A stretch of 64,000 nt of DNA from Nitrospira sp. (GCA_018242765.1 JAFEBH010000009.1:186001-250000); one strand, 5' to 3'. Positions 53,027-62,763 are shown, counted from the first letter of the stretch. Notes: generated by a model not told the origin, from the letters alone. Numbers and translations are program-made.

Positions 53027-53347
53027 TCAATACACGATCGTCGGGCGCTTACCTCTTACGATCAGCAGCAGCCGCTTAAACTGTAAAGGCTTATCGGGAT
53101 CGCGGGTATAGTGGGTGGGATCTTCTGAAACCTCAAGCTCGCTTAGCGGGATGGAGAGTTTCTGCCGCATATGAGGGACGGGTGTCTCAAGCTCCAGGTC
53201 GACTAACTGATCGGTACAGTTGGTCACGACCGTATTGATATCGCCTTGGTCGTCAAACTGGACGGTGATCCGTTCCTCCGGATTGATCCACGGGGTGATG
53301 AGAGCTAACTTTTCTGCTCGGCTCATGGTTGAGGAATCGTCCACCAT
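53027..53347 (-). CDS. Small protein of a locally repeated unknown family, intact copy
   Basis: 106 residues. Helical N-terminus (MVDDSSTMSRAEKLALITPW), a strand-rich middle (ERITVQFDDQGDINTVVTNC) and a conserved C-terminus: MRQKLSIPLSELEVSEDPTHYTRDP, then KPLQFKRLLLIVRGKRPTIVY. The last 45 residues recur in three broken copies within 3 kb (54833, 55072, 56059). No family recognised. Its survival and the copies' decay suggest a gene that spread by tandem duplication. Confidence 0.55.
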   Translation of the reverse strand: MVDDSSTMSRAEKLALITPWINPEERITVQFDDQGDINTVVTNCTDQLVDLELETPVPHMRQKLSIPLSELEVSEDPTHYTRDPDKPLQFKRLLLIVRGKRPTIVY

Positions 53348-53495
53348 GCTGTCATCTTACCCTCACGACCCCGGCGAAGTCACTCGGAAATTCCCGCAGT
53401 GATCATCAACATTGTCTCCAATAAGGCGTGTGCAGGTCTTATCGTGACTGAGGAAGTAGTATGAGATACTGTCGATCGTGCCACATAAGAAGCTA

Positions 53496-53619
53496 TCAGA
53501 ATGCTGAAAAAGTCCTCCAGCGGCGTTCTCGCATCACTCAGACGCTCAATGTACCGAAGCGTACGCCTCGCCTCTTCGCTCGCTGTGGCCTTGCGGGACG
53601 GCCGTTATGAGCATTCTGA
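53496..53619. repeat. Dispersed palindrome, copy R5
   Basis: Outer arms TCAGAATGCTGAAAAA and TTATGAGCATTCTGA, inner CCAGCGGCGTTCTCGCATC / CGCTCGCTGTGGCCTTGCGGGACGG, centre TGTACCGAAGCGTACGC. Very close to R3. It lies in a 550-base gap and not directly beside a stop codon, unlike R1-R4. Confidence 0.85.
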
Positions 53620-53899
53620 GGTGTAGAGTGCCACAGTGCTTTCCAACAACCTGCAACGATGCGCGAAGCCGAAGCCGAGTTTTTCAGCAAACTGCTAGAG
53701 GCTCGATCACCACAAGTGCCTAACTCCTATGACGAATGGGAGGGGGGTCGCGAATGGGAAGGGGGTCGGATACCTTTACTTCACAGCTTGCCTTGCCACG
53801 GGCGCGTCTTGTACGGACCAACTCGACACAGTGGAGTAAGCTTCGTGTGACGGGACAAGGCACGGAAGAGAGCCTCAATGACGAGCAGCAAGGACCATG
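53620..53899. other. Spacer with a short tandem repeat
   Basis: No gene accepted. At 53734-53769 an 18-base unit GAATGGGAGGGGGGTCGC occurs twice in tandem with two differences. Confidence 0.5.
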
Positions 53900-54613
53900 C
53901 TAACTGAGGAGCCATTCCCAGAATGTGGTGAGCCAACTGAGAATCATGCCCACCCACGAGTTGTCTGAATCAGGCGGGTCCGCATTCATCGACGGTGACG
54001 AGCCTGAGGGTAGAGGAGTGGAGGGACTGGGCAGGGGAACCACTGGTTCTGGTCGTTGAGCCACGATGGGTGCTTGCACCGGTGGTTCGGCAGGCGCGGA
54101 TGGTTGAGCGGCAATGGCCTGCACGACGACTGGATCTTCTTCATCCGTGCGTATTGGTACAGCAGCTTGGGCATCTTCCATCTCCTGCTTATACTGTGCG
54201 GCCGTACTGTGCAAGGAGGCACTCTCCTGCCGAAGGTCTGCGATCTTGCGTGCCAGGTGCCAGCTCTGGTTCAGCAACACCGAAACCTGCCCTTTTAGCG
54301 AGGTGAGCATCGTCTCTGCCCGCTGTCTCATGACCGGCAACTGTTCTTCTTCGTGTTGAAGCGCAATACGCATTTCGGCTGTTGTTGCATCTTCTTGTCG
54401 ATTGGCGGCTTGCAGCTCAGCGATCAGCTGATCAAGTTCCTTTACCTCGCCTCTTACCATCTCAAGCGTTTGCGTATCTTCTTTGGCCTGGGCTTTGAGC
54501 CGTTCATAGGCACTCTGACCGACGCAGCCAGCTTCTATCCAGAGCATACCCACGAGTACACAAACTGTGATCCGTTGAAGGGCTCTTGGGGCGATGCTGG
54601 TAGGGTTTGTCAT
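53900..54613 (-). CDS. Coiled-coil lipoprotein with Pro-rich tail
   Basis: 237 residues. Signal sequence with lipobox (VLVGMLWIEAGC). Residues 32-155 are a long coiled coil (LEMVRGEVKELDQLIAELQAANRQ in pieces, MRQRAETMLTSLKGQVSVLL), 160-215 is Pro/Ala/Ser-rich, and the last 20 residues are hydrophobic and Trp-rich (WVGMILSWLTTFWEWLLS). That order (lipid anchor, coiled coil, spacer, hydrophobic end) suggests a protein reaching through the periplasm. No family recognised. No operon partner. Confidence 0.68.
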   Translation of the reverse strand: MTNPTSIAPRALQRITVCVLVGMLWIEAGCVGQSAYERLKAQAKEDTQTLEMVRGEVKELDQLIAELQAANRQEDATTAEMRIALQHEEEQLPVMRQRAETMLTSLKGQVSVLLNQSWHLARKIADLRQESASLHSTAAQYKQEMEDAQAAVPIRTDEEDPVVVQAIAAQPSAPAEPPVQAPIVAQRPEPVVPLPSPSTPLPSGSSPSMNADPPDSDNSWVGMILSWLTTFWEWLLS

Positions 54614-54832
54614 AGACTTCGCCTCATGGGTTAGGTGCCAAGAGTGTACGTGTGTCTTGAAATGTCGTTGGGTCGGTGAGGACCTGAGCGTAGTGTCTCA
54701 AGAATCAGTGAATTGCTCAACATACTTACGAAAGTTTACCTGGCTCGGTACATTTCTCAGGACAGCCAATGTTGGTGTGTAGACAGTGATCGTAGTGCCA
54801 GCAGTCTGACGATAATCTTCAGGTCGCAGGTC

Positions 54833-54964
54833 TCAGTGCACTATAGGCGCGCGTTTGCCTTTGGTGGTTACGAGTAGGCGTTCAAATTGTGGTGGTGTGT
54901 TGGGATCTCGCGTGTCGTGAGCGGGATCTTCGGAGGTCTTGATCTCACTCCATGGGATGATAGA
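54833..54964 (-). pseudogene. Fragment copy B of the repeated small gene
   Basis: Reads IIPWSEIKTSEDPAHDTRDP then PPQFERLLVTTKGKRAPIVH and a stop; matches the C-terminal 45 residues of the intact gene at 53027. Nothing in frame upstream corresponds to its N-terminus, so it is a fragment. Confidence 0.75.
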
Positions 54965-55071
54965 TATGGCGTCGGATACTCGTATTAGGCAAAGCGATGC
55001 ATGTGCGTGGAGGGTGAACGGTGATCGCTGCAGGCTGCTGATTCTGCGCAGGTCACGTGTCTCAATGCACA

Positions 55072-55240
55072 ATAGCTGGGTCTTTGCCTTTGATAGTCGA
55101 CAGCAGCCGATTGAATCGTACCGGCTTGTCTGGATAGCATGTGTTGTGGAGGGACTTTCTGAAACCAGGACCTCACTCAATGGGATCGATAGTTTCTTCC
55201 GCAGGTGAGGTGCAGGGGGTTCCAACGTCACAGCCGCCAT
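55072..55240 (-). pseudogene. Fragment copy C of the repeated small gene
   Basis: Reads VTLEPPAPHLRKKLSIPLSE, then a frame change to YPDKPVRFNRLLSTIKGKDP and AIVH with a stop. Aligns to the same C-terminal region, broken by a frameshift. The bases after the stop (CAGGTCACGTGTCTCAATGC) also resemble those after copy B (CAGGTCGCAGGTCTCAGTGC), showing the duplication included flanking DNA. Confidence 0.75.
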
Positions 55241-55354
55241 CCGAAGAATCGGACGCTTTGTCTCATCGCACCATCCGTTTCTATTGTTGTAATCAGCCAG
55301 GATCTCTTGACGCTGTCAGACAAATTCTGATACTCCGTCCGACAAGAGGTTCGT

Positions 55355-55548
55355 ATGGCGCTTGTTCAGGTTTCCGCCCGATTAAATCCCACCCAACTTC
55401 GGAGAGCCAAAAAGCGCTCGGTGCCAAGACAACGAGCGAAACGTTGCAGCGAGCCTTGGATTTGGTCACAGAAAAGGCCGAGCGCGATCGAATTTCCCAA
55501 CGATACAGCGGAATAGGCAAGCCCGATGCGTTCGGTGAAGACCACTAA
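55355..55548 (+). pseudogene. Frameshifted VapB-type antitoxin
   Basis: ATG at 55355 reads MALVQVSARLNPTQLRRAKK; a shift near 55415 is needed to reach LGAKTTSETLQRALDLVTEK and IGKPDAFGEDH. The whole is a ribbon-helix-helix VapB antitoxin in shape. Overlaps the toxin start by 23 bases as in intact pairs. Confidence 0.7.
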
Positions 55549-55944
55549 GTTCGTACTCCTTGATACGACGGTCTATATCGAGAATTTCCGATCGGGCCGT
55601 TTCACCTGGTGCAATCTCCTTTTGTTATTCGCCGTTCTTCAGTGGTTCTTCACGAACTGCTCCGCGGGGCTTAAACAACTACTGAACGAAGGCTTGTCCT
55701 TGATTTAAGCCGCCGGTGCCAGGTGGTGATGCCCACGGAGCAACAGTGGTTCAAGGGTGCAGAGATTCTCAGTCGACTCCGACAGCGTGAGCACTATGAG
55801 GCCACCAGGCTGCGAGAGTCGGCCTTTGACGTACTGATCGCTCTATCTGCGCGGAGTATCGGAGCCAGTGTCATTACCACCAATCGTGCAGCCTTCCTGG
55901 AGATTCAGCATGAGTTGCCGTTTCATCTCCTCTGTTGGGAGTAG
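55526..55944 (+). pseudogene. Broken VapC-type PIN-domain toxin
   Basis: Starts MRSVKTTKFVLLDTTVYIEN (PIN motif with the first catalytic Asp), shifts frame near 55610 to FVIRRSSVVLHELLRGA (second acidic residue), meets TAA at about 55673, and continues TTTERRLVLDLSRRCQVVMP, LRESAFDVLIALSARSIGA (third Asp) and ITTNRAAFLEI to 55944. One frameshift and one stop break the ribonuclease gene. Toxin and antitoxin are both dead. Confidence 0.8.
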
Positions 55945-56058
55945 GTGAGTGTAGCGGATGATCACTGCACGGTATCGATTGGCTGAGTCGGGCTGTGTTT
56001 GGGATACCGCGCAGTTGCTTGAGCGGTCTGAAGAAGCTCCAGGGATGGTGAGGGTCTT

Positions 56059-56230
56059 TCAGTACACGACGACCGGCCGGTTGCCCTTGACGATCAAGAG
56101 GAGATGTTTCAATTGTACTGGCTTTTCGGGATGAGGGTATAGGGAGTGGGATCTTCCAAGACCTCGACTTTGCTCAATGGGATCGATAGTTTCTGCCGCA
56201 TATCGGTAGGTGGTTTCAACTCGACCAGCG
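56059..56230 (-). pseudogene. Fragment copy D of the repeated small gene
   Basis: Reads LVELKPPTDMRQKLSIPLSK and VEVLEDPTPYT, then after a frame change HPEKPVQLKHLLLIVKGNRP and VVVY with a stop at 56059. Matches the C-terminal half of the gene at 53027; N-terminal part missing. Confidence 0.75.
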
Positions 56231-56295
56231 CTCAAAGGAAAAACAGCTCTTGGGCTAGAAACCGTTGTTTTGCCCTTCCGTAGGGTTTGTCCCGA

Positions 56296-56955
56296 TCACG
56301 TCTGAGAATCTCGAAGGTTTCTCAGCCCTCCCACACCCAGACCGACCAGCGCAATGAGTCCGACACCAAAGAGAATCGCTGCCGGGGGCAGCGGTACGGC
56401 TGTCAGGCTCGTGATCGATCCGATAGAGGCAAAGGGAGCACCGTGTTCATCTTGGAAGAAGAGTCGCCATCTCGCCTGAGTCAGGCTTTCGAAACTTGGC
56501 GGATCCTGGAGAGCCGTATTTGTGAACAGTCCTCCCCCGTTACGGTCAAGATGAATGTCAAAGTTGTATGGTACGGTACCACTTAATTCAGATCCGGTTG
56601 CTGCAGACACCAGCGTCCAACGATCACCACTCAGCCCTCCTCCCAGAGTAGTGCCCTGTGAAATCGTCACACCATTGATCCCAGGGGAAAAGGACGAAGT
56701 GTATGTCCCGATGGTCACACGGAAGTTCGTCACGGCGCCATTATAAACGCCACCGTTCCCGTCCGTGGCTTTGTTAAATTGAAAGGAGCCGAGAACGGGA
56801 AGCGAGTCGCCAGGGTTCTGAGCATCGGTCATGCCAGTGAACGAGTAGGACACAAACGCTGCATGCGCTGGTGTGAGGGTGAGTGCCAGGGTGCACATCA
56901 CAATCGATGCTGACCGCATGAGTCCTCGCTTAAGGGAGTGCTTCAGCATAGACAT
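56296..56955 (-). CDS. Exported protein with PEP-CTERM-like sorting tail
   Basis: 219 residues from the ATG at 56955, preceded by AAGGAG. Signal peptide (SIVMCTLALTLTPAHAA), a beta-rich mature part (VSYSFTGMTDAQNPGD, LPVLGSFQFNKATDGNGG, GTVPYNFDIHLDRNGGG), then VPLPPAAILFGVGLIALVGLG followed by basic residues. This tail has the layout of PEP-CTERM signals (VPxP, a membrane span, a basic end) processed by exosortase. No exosortase gene is visible here. Likely exported and sorted to the cell surface; function unknown. Confidence 0.75.
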   Translation of the reverse strand: MSMLKHSLKRGLMRSASIVMCTLALTLTPAHAAFVSYSFTGMTDAQNPGDSLPVLGSFQFNKATDGNGGVYNGAVTNFRVTIGTYTSSFSPGINGVTISQGTTLGGGLSGDRWTLVSAATGSELSGTVPYNFDIHLDRNGGGLFTNTALQDPPSFESLTQARWRLFFQDEHGAPFASIGSITSLTAVPLPPAAILFGVGLIALVGLGVGGLRNLRDSQT

Positions 56956-57265
56956 AACACGGCTCCTTGCTTGTGAATGGGCTACGAGAGACATATGTGA
57001 ACGAATCATAAGAGCAGCAAATCACAGACCAAAACCGATATGGCTATGTCAATGAAAAATAAGGCCGAGTTCGGAACTCGCCATGAAGCCTCTGTCGATA
57101 TTGGTACAGGAGTGTTCAAATTTGCATGAGCCGGGAGCAGATGTGGGTGTGGCTCTAACAGAGTAGTGGGGCAGAATTAGGTATGTAAATGGTGTGTGGT
57201 CGAGCCTGGGGCTACCACGAAGTGGGTTGAGAAACCTCATGGTCAAACGGCTCAGCGAAGGGCGT

Positions 57266-58684
57266 TCAGTAGTGCGATTCCAGGCTGGTTGGTGTTTTAT
57301 TCAGCACGGTTGCAGCGGCTTGTGAGAGGGCTGCATCGTGGGCATGGTCTGGCGAGTAAATCCGAAATTGGACCAGTCTCGTGGGCAGCAGATCTAAGCA
57401 TTCTTCCAATAGCTCAGTCGAAACCTGGCCTGTGCCGGGATCATAGACATACAGCGGATTTCCCCGCGAGTCCTTGGGGTCTGGCCGTGGATCCAACAGC
57501 GCCATATCCACTCGAAAGGGGATTTGCTTCAGACGAGTTGGTAACTCCTTGAGAATCTGTTGTTCAAAGTGCTGATGGCTGGGGAAGGCCATTCCGCGCT
57601 CCTGTCCCTTTTCTTTTAAGGTCGTGCTGTAGGCCATCTTCCATTTGACGTCACGGTCCAAGATCCTTGCCCATTCCTGTCCCAACTGTCGGCGGGTTCT
57701 GTTGCGGCTGTTCGCCCACCCTCGGACTTCCTCCAAGAGCGACCAGTCGGTCAGTCGACAATAACCACCCATATTCTTTCGTGGATCGCGGGGACAGATG
57801 TGCTTCATCGTGTCTCCGAAAATGTTGCGAAGGTGGATATCGATGGCTCTGGTAGTGCGATGGAAGTACACATTTGAATAGAGATACATCCGGGTGTTGA
57901 GGAACATCTGGAGTGCGGGGAGCCCGGTCTTATGAATGGTGAATCCTTTCTCGGTCACGATAGTGTAATGAATGAGCCGTGTGAGATCGACCGGTCCCAC
58001 CGCGATGCCGCACATGTACGAATCTCTCAGGACGTAATCAAGATTGTCCCCGGTGTAGCTTCCGGAGATGACCGGTTGGAGCATGTTCAGCCATCGAGGG
58101 AGGCGAGAGTTGTCTTTGTCTTTTTCCTTCAGAATCAGATGGGCGATCTGGTCAGGATTTAACTCTTCCCCTTTGGCGAAGGGGCCAGAAGGACTTCGGC
58201 GGATTCTTTTGATCAGGGGGGCGAGATGGTCTCGGATGATAATTTGCCCCAAACGTTCATGGGTCAGACCGAATCCGTGGAGAAAATTGTCGTCGAAGAA
58301 ATGGCAGAACGGACCGTGTCCGATATCATGCACCAAAGCCGTGATCCGTAAGAGCTCTTCAACATAGTTGGCCGACGGTACGTCTTTGAGGGTATTTTTG
58401 AGAAAGGGGTACAAATGTCGAGCAAATCGTCCTGCCACATGCATGGTTCCGAGGGAGTGAACGAATCTGGTGTGTTCAGCGGATGGATAGACCCAGCGGG
58501 CGCTCTGCAACTGGTAGATGTATCGTAGACGCTGGACCCAAGGGGAATCGATCAGGTCCTTCTCGGTATGTTCATGTGGGTCCGGGTTTGCAAATGGAAC
58601 GGTAAAGGTAACGTACTTATGAATTGGATCGGCGATGAGGGCGGATCCATCATAGGGAGCATCAGGCCGGTCTACCGATTCCAT
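57266..58684 (-). CDS. HD-domain phosphohydrolase (SAMHD1/YwfO-like)
   Basis: 472 residues. HD motif set: EHTRFVHSLGTMHVAGRFARH in pieces, LVHDIGHGPFCHFFDD (HD with a second His), GDNLDYVLRDSYMCGI (third Asp), followed by a long C-terminal helical part. The architecture matches the YwfO/SAMHD1-like dNTP triphosphohydrolase group; the substrate is not proven. Last gene of the minus-strand group lon-thiL-DUF2062-HD, 14 bases after the DUF2062 gene. Confidence 0.85.
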   Translation of the reverse strand: MESVDRPDAPYDGSALIADPIHKYVTFTVPFANPDPHEHTEKDLIDSPWVQRLRYIYQLQSARWVYPSAEHTRFVHSLGTMHVAGRFARHLYPFLKNTLKDVPSANYVEELLRITALVHDIGHGPFCHFFDDNFLHGFGLTHERLGQIIIRDHLAPLIKRIRRSPSGPFAKGEELNPDQIAHLILKEKDKDNSRLPRWLNMLQPVISGSYTGDNLDYVLRDSYMCGIAVGPVDLTRLIHYTIVTEKGFTIHKTGLPALQMFLNTRMYLYSNVYFHRTTRAIDIHLRNIFGDTMKHICPRDPRKNMGGYCRLTDWSLLEEVRGWANSRNRTRRQLGQEWARILDRDVKWKMAYSTTLKEKGQERGMAFPSHQHFEQQILKELPTRLKQIPFRVDMALLDPRPDPKDSRGNPLYVYDPGTGQVSTELLEECLDLLPTRLVQFRIYSPDHAHDAALSQAAATVLNKTPTSLESHY

Positions 58685-58698
58685 GGGTACCGATTATC

Positions 58699-59211
58699 TT
58701 AGCCCACTCGGTCAGAGGGGGGCAATGGTTCGGCCGGATCGGATGGCGGCGCAGGCCGGTATTTTGTAATGAAGAAATACGCGGCAGGGTATGACATCAA
58801 GGCGCCAAGTATACTCAGGGTGAGTCCTCCAAGCGCAAAGGGACCGGCGTACGGGAGGACTTGGTCATAGATCCCGTTGAAGCTCAAGTCCTGCCAGTTG
58901 AAGGTGGGTGCATCAGTTCGTCCGAGCAAGAAGGCCCCGGTCCAATAGGTTGCGCCGAGGATCGGAATGATTGTCCAGGGATTGTTGATCCATGCCCCAG
59001 CCAACAACGCGATAAAATTCAGACCGAACAACCAGGTGCACAACGCTACCATCGCTGTATGTAGGCCATAAGCCGGCGAGAACGCGATAAAGACGCCCAG
59101 AGCGAAGGCCAAGGCCGTACGGCGCGGCGATTCTTGCAGATGAAGAATTTGGCGAAACAGTGCACGGAAGGATCGACCACCACCCACTGGTTGTTTGCTG
59201 AGTTTGGACAT
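58699..59211 (-). CDS. DUF2062 inner-membrane protein
   Basis: 170 residues with three or four hydrophobic segments. The conserved DUF2062 core is visible: SPRRTALAFALGVFIAFSPAYGLHT (in pieces: RRTALAFALGVFIAF, SPAYGLHTAMVALCTWLF) and NPWTIIPILGATYWTGAFLLG. Function unknown; often beside lipid or cell-wall genes. ThiL stop lies directly before its start. Confidence 0.85.
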   Translation of the reverse strand: MSKLSKQPVGGGRSFRALFRQILHLQESPRRTALAFALGVFIAFSPAYGLHTAMVALCTWLFGLNFIALLAGAWINNPWTIIPILGATYWTGAFLLGRTDAPTFNWQDLSFNGIYDQVLPYAGPFALGGLTLSILGALMSYPAAYFFITKYRPAPPSDPAEPLPPSDRVG

Positions 59212-60255
59212 TTACCGGAAGTGCTCGTAACTGGTGGCCAGCAGCGGGCGTCTCTGCCCGTCGGATGACAACTGAAGGCCAAATCGTTTTGGGCGAATGG
59301 TACCGATACAGGTCATGTGATAGCCACGGGTGCGGGCCTGCTGTTCAATCGTCCTTCGGGAGCCCGGAGCGACGGTGAAGAGCAGTTCATAGTCTTCGCC
59401 TCCGGTGAGTGCGAGTTGAACCGGTGAGCAGCCCGTTGCTTGGCCGTAGGCTTGGCAGGCCACCGAGATGGGGAGTTTCTCAGCTTCAATTTCGGCGCCG
59501 ACTCCACTCTTCTCGCATAAGTGCCGAAGATCTCCCGAGAGACCATCGGACACATCAATGGCGGCAGAGGCCAGCCGCTGTCTGTTAACCCACTGTCCTT
59601 CGGCGACTCTCGCCGTTGGGCGGAAGTGGCGGCCTATCAGAAATCGTTCATGCGAGGGGGAGAGGGCGATCCTCTCCTTCCTCGAGCCTTGAGCCTTGTG
59701 GAGCGGCATCACGAGGCGAAGGCCGGCAAGGGAGTCTCCAAGCGTACCGGTGACGTAAATCAGGTCTCCAACGTGAGCGCCGTGGCGAAAGAGAGCCTGT
59801 TGTGTGGGGGTGGTCCCAATGAGCGTGATATTGAGAAAGAGCCCGTTCTTGGAGGCAGAGGTATCTCCACCAATGAGTGCGACGCGATACCGGCGGCATG
59901 CGCTCATCATGCCGCTGTAGAGTGTGAAGATGTGCGATGGTTTCAGTGCCTTTGGGATGGCGAGTGAGACAAGCAGATAGTGAGGGGTGGCCCCCATAGC
60001 GGCCAGATCGCTGAGGTTGGCCATGGCGGCTCGATACCCGACGGATTCGGGGGCCGCAGACTTGAAGTTGAAATGGATTCCTTCCGCGAGCAGGTCTGTC
60101 GTGACATGCCACCAGGTCTGTGCGGTGGGTTTAACGACTGCGGCATCGTCCCCGATGCCCTGGACAATGCCAGGCGCTGGGCGAGCGAACCGGCCCGCGA
60201 GGCCTTGGATCAGAGGGAATTCCTGAATGACTGATTTGGCCTTGCGATTGGCCAC
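59212..60255 (-). CDS. thiL: Thiamine-monophosphate kinase
   Basis: 347 residues from a GTG. ThiL features: GIGDDAAVVKP, WHVTTDLLAEGIHF, MANLSDLAAMGATPHYLLVSLA and VALIGGDTSASKNGLFLNITLIG, in family order, with SDGLSGDLRHLCEKSGVGAEI near 225. It phosphorylates TMP to thiamine diphosphate. It follows lon by nine bases; the thiazole genes are 16 kb away. Confidence 0.96.
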   Translation of the reverse strand: MANRKAKSVIQEFPLIQGLAGRFARPAPGIVQGIGDDAAVVKPTAQTWWHVTTDLLAEGIHFNFKSAAPESVGYRAAMANLSDLAAMGATPHYLLVSLAIPKALKPSHIFTLYSGMMSACRRYRVALIGGDTSASKNGLFLNITLIGTTPTQQALFRHGAHVGDLIYVTGTLGDSLAGLRLVMPLHKAQGSRKERIALSPSHERFLIGRHFRPTARVAEGQWVNRQRLASAAIDVSDGLSGDLRHLCEKSGVGAEIEAEKLPISVACQAYGQATGCSPVQLALTGGEDYELLFTVAPGSRRTIEQQARTRGYHMTCIGTIRPKRFGLQLSSDGQRRPLLATSYEHFR

Positions 60256-60264
60256 AAAGCGATC

Positions 60265-62763
60265 CTATGAACGTGCCGGGATTCGGTCGGCCATCGCCGT
60301 GGCCGGCAGCTCGTGAGACCGCCGCCCTTTGCCTGATCGTAGCGGACGGATGCGGGCTGGTGCCGGAGAGGCTGGTTGTTTCTTCGAAGCTGGTGGCGTC
60401 TTCCCACGTCGACGGAGCGCGATCTTCATAACGTCATCCATGGTATCGACAAACGCCAACTGAATGCCTTTCAGCAGGTGTTTGGGAATTTCTTCGAGAT
60501 CTTTTTTGTTCCGGCGAGGCAGGATGACGGTCGTGAGCTTGGCCCGTTTGGCTGCCAGGATCTTTTCTTTTAGTCCTCCGATCGGAAGGACGCGGCCGCG
60601 CAAGGTGATCTCTCCCGTCATGGCCAGGTCCCGCCTTGTAGGAATACCAGAGAAGGCCGAGGCAATAGCTGTGGCCATCGTGATGCCGGCGGAGGGTCCA
60701 TCCTTGGGGATGGCCCCGGCCGGGACATGGATATGCAGATCTTGCTTGTTGAACACGGTGGGATCGATGTTCAGGCTTTTCTCCCTTGAACGGACATAGC
60801 TGAGGGCCGCTTGTGCGGACTCTTTCATGACATCCCCGAGGTGGCCGGTGAGGGTTAATTGGCCTTTACCTTTCATGACGGTCGCCTCAATGTACAGCAC
60901 GTCGCCCCCTGCCTCGGTCCAGGCCAGACCGGTGGCGACGCCGGTCTCATCTTGCTCGAGCTCGGCTTCCGGAACATATTTCGAGACACCGAGGTATTTA
61001 TTGAGATTGGATGGATCGATGGAGAAGCCCTGCCCTTTGCCTTCGGCCACTTTCTTTGCGACCTTGCGCATGACGTTTGCGATCTCGCGCTCGAGGTTCC
61101 GAACCCCGGCTTCCCTAGTGTAGTGCGAGATAATTTGTCTGATGGCAGGTTCCGTGAGCTGCACATGTTTGTTCGTGATGCCGTGTTCGTCGAGTTGGCG
61201 CGGAATCAAGTAACGCTGGGCGATGCCGAGTTTTTCCTCCTCGGTGTATCCTGGGATTTCAATGACCTCCATCCGATCGCGCAGTGCAGGCAGGATCGGA
61301 TCGATCAAATTGGCCGTGGTGATGAACATCACTTCGGTCAGGTCAAAGGGGACTCCGAGGTAGTGGTCGGTGAAGGCCGTGTTCTGTTCGGGGTCGAGCA
61401 CTTCGAGTAAGGCGGCAGAAGGGTCGCCTCGGAAATCCATTCCCACCTTGTCCACCTCGTCCAGCATAAACACGGGATTACTGGTTCCCGCCTGTTTCAT
61501 GCCTTGGATGATACGGCCGGGCAATGCTCCGACGTAGGTGCGGCGATGGCCACGGATTTCTGCCTCATCCCGCACACCACCCAAGCTGATCCGCACGAAT
61601 TCCCGACCTAAGGCTTTGGCAATTGATTTACCCAACGAGGTTTTGCCGACTCCGGGCGGGCCGACGAAACACAAGATCGGTCCCTTCATTTTCTCTTTGA
61701 GTTTTCGAACCGCCAGATATTCCAGGATGCGCTCTTTGACCTTTTCAAGATCGTAGTGGTCTTCGTTCAGCACCTTGGCCGCAGCTTTCAGCTCCAGATT
61801 ATCCTTCGAACGCTTCGACCAGGGCAACTCGACCATCCACTCCAGATAGGTTCGGACGGTGGCGGACTCGGCGGTGTCGGGATGCATTTTCTCCAGGCGT
61901 TTCAGCTGTTTTTCCGCTTCCTTCAGCACCTTCTCGGGCATCTTGGCGTCTTTGATGCGTTTGCGGAATTCAGTGACTTCTTCCGTTCGTTCATCTAGTT
62001 CACCCAACTCCTTCTGAATCGCTTTCAGTTGTTCCCTGAGAAAATATTCGCGCTGGGTTTTGTCCATCTCGCCTTTGGCTTGTGCCTGGATCTTCTGCTG
62101 CATGGAGAGGACTTCGATTTCTTTTCCGAGGATGTCGCTGACCTGGCGAAGTCGCTGAATCGGGTCGGCGATTTCCAAGACGGCTTGGGTCGTGTCGACT
62201 TTGAGCCCAAGATTGGAAGCGACCATGTCGGCCAAACGCCCCGGCTCCTCGAGATTTTCGATGACGACCATGACATCGGGGATCAGGACCTTGCCCAAAC
62301 TGACGATCCGTTCGATCTGTTCCTTGACGGTCCGCATCACGGCTTCGGCCTCCAGCGGCGTGGCCGTCGGTTTCGTGTCCGGGACTTTATCGATTCGAAC
62401 GGAGTAATACGGGTCGGTTTGGATATATTTGTTGATCTTGGCTTTGGCGATGCCTTGTACCAAAATTTTGATGCGTTCATCCGGCAGCTTCAGCATCCGC
62501 ATGATGATGCCGACGGTTCCAACGGTGTGGATATCCTTGGGGGTCGGATTCTCGACATCCAACGCTTTTTGGGTGGTAAGGAAAAGCATCCGGTTGCCAG
62601 CCAAGGCCGCTTCTATGGCCTTGATCGACATATCGCGTCCAACGAACAACGGAAGGACCATATACGGAAAGACGACAATGTCTCGGACTGGTAACAGCGG
62701 GAGTTGGCTGGGAACCTCAATGTTTTGTGGGGGTTGAATATCTTGCTCGTTTGGGTCGGTCAT
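60265..62763 (-). CDS. lon: ATP-dependent protease Lon
   Basis: 832 residues. N-terminal LON substrate-binding domain ([23 protein letters not shown]), coiled coil, AAA domain ([20 protein letters not shown] at about 365; DEVDKVG) and protease domain with the Ser of [13 protein letters not shown] and Lys of [14 protein letters not shown]-terminal 35 residues are a Lys/Arg/Pro tail. Cytoplasmic quality-control protease, a second route beside the proteasome in this window. Head of the group lon-thiL-DUF2062-HD. No good ribosome binding site is seen ahead of the ATG. Confidence 0.97.
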   Translation of the reverse strand: MTDPNEQDIQPPQNIEVPSQLPLLPVRDIVVFPYMVLPLFVGRDMSIKAIEAALAGNRMLFLTTQKALDVENPTPKDIHTVGTVGIIMRMLKLPDERIKILVQGIAKAKINKYIQTDPYYSVRIDKVPDTKPTATPLEAEAVMRTVKEQIERIVSLGKVLIPDVMVVIENLEEPGRLADMVASNLGLKVDTTQAVLEIADPIQRLRQVSDILGKEIEVLSMQQKIQAQAKGEMDKTQREYFLREQLKAIQKELGELDERTEEVTEFRKRIKDAKMPEKVLKEAEKQLKRLEKMHPDTAESATVRTYLEWMVELPWSKRSKDNLELKAAAKVLNEDHYDLEKVKERILEYLAVRKLKEKMKGPILCFVGPPGVGKTSLGKSIAKALGREFVRISLGGVRDEAEIRGHRRTYVGALPGRIIQGMKQAGTSNPVFMLDEVDKVGMDFRGDPSAALLEVLDPEQNTAFTDHYLGVPFDLTEVMFITTANLIDPILPALRDRMEVIEIPGYTEEEKLGIAQRYLIPRQLDEHGITNKHVQLTEPAIRQIISHYTREAGVRNLEREIANVMRKVAKKVAEGKGQGFSIDPSNLNKYLGVSKYVPEAELEQDETGVATGLAWTEAGGDVLYIEATVMKGKGQLTLTGHLGDVMKESAQAALSYVRSREKSLNIDPTVFNKQDLHIHVPAGAIPKDGPSAGITMATAIASAFSGIPTRRDLAMTGEITLRGRVLPIGGLKEKILAAKRAKLTTVILPRRNKKDLEEIPKHLLKGIQLAFVDTMDDVMKIALRRRGKTPPASKKQPASPAPARIRPLRSGKGRRSHELPATAMADRIPARS

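Noticed and set aside
53659..53850. Plus-strand frame of 63 codons
   Set aside because: Contains a tandem repeat, no ribosome binding site and no protein-like pattern.
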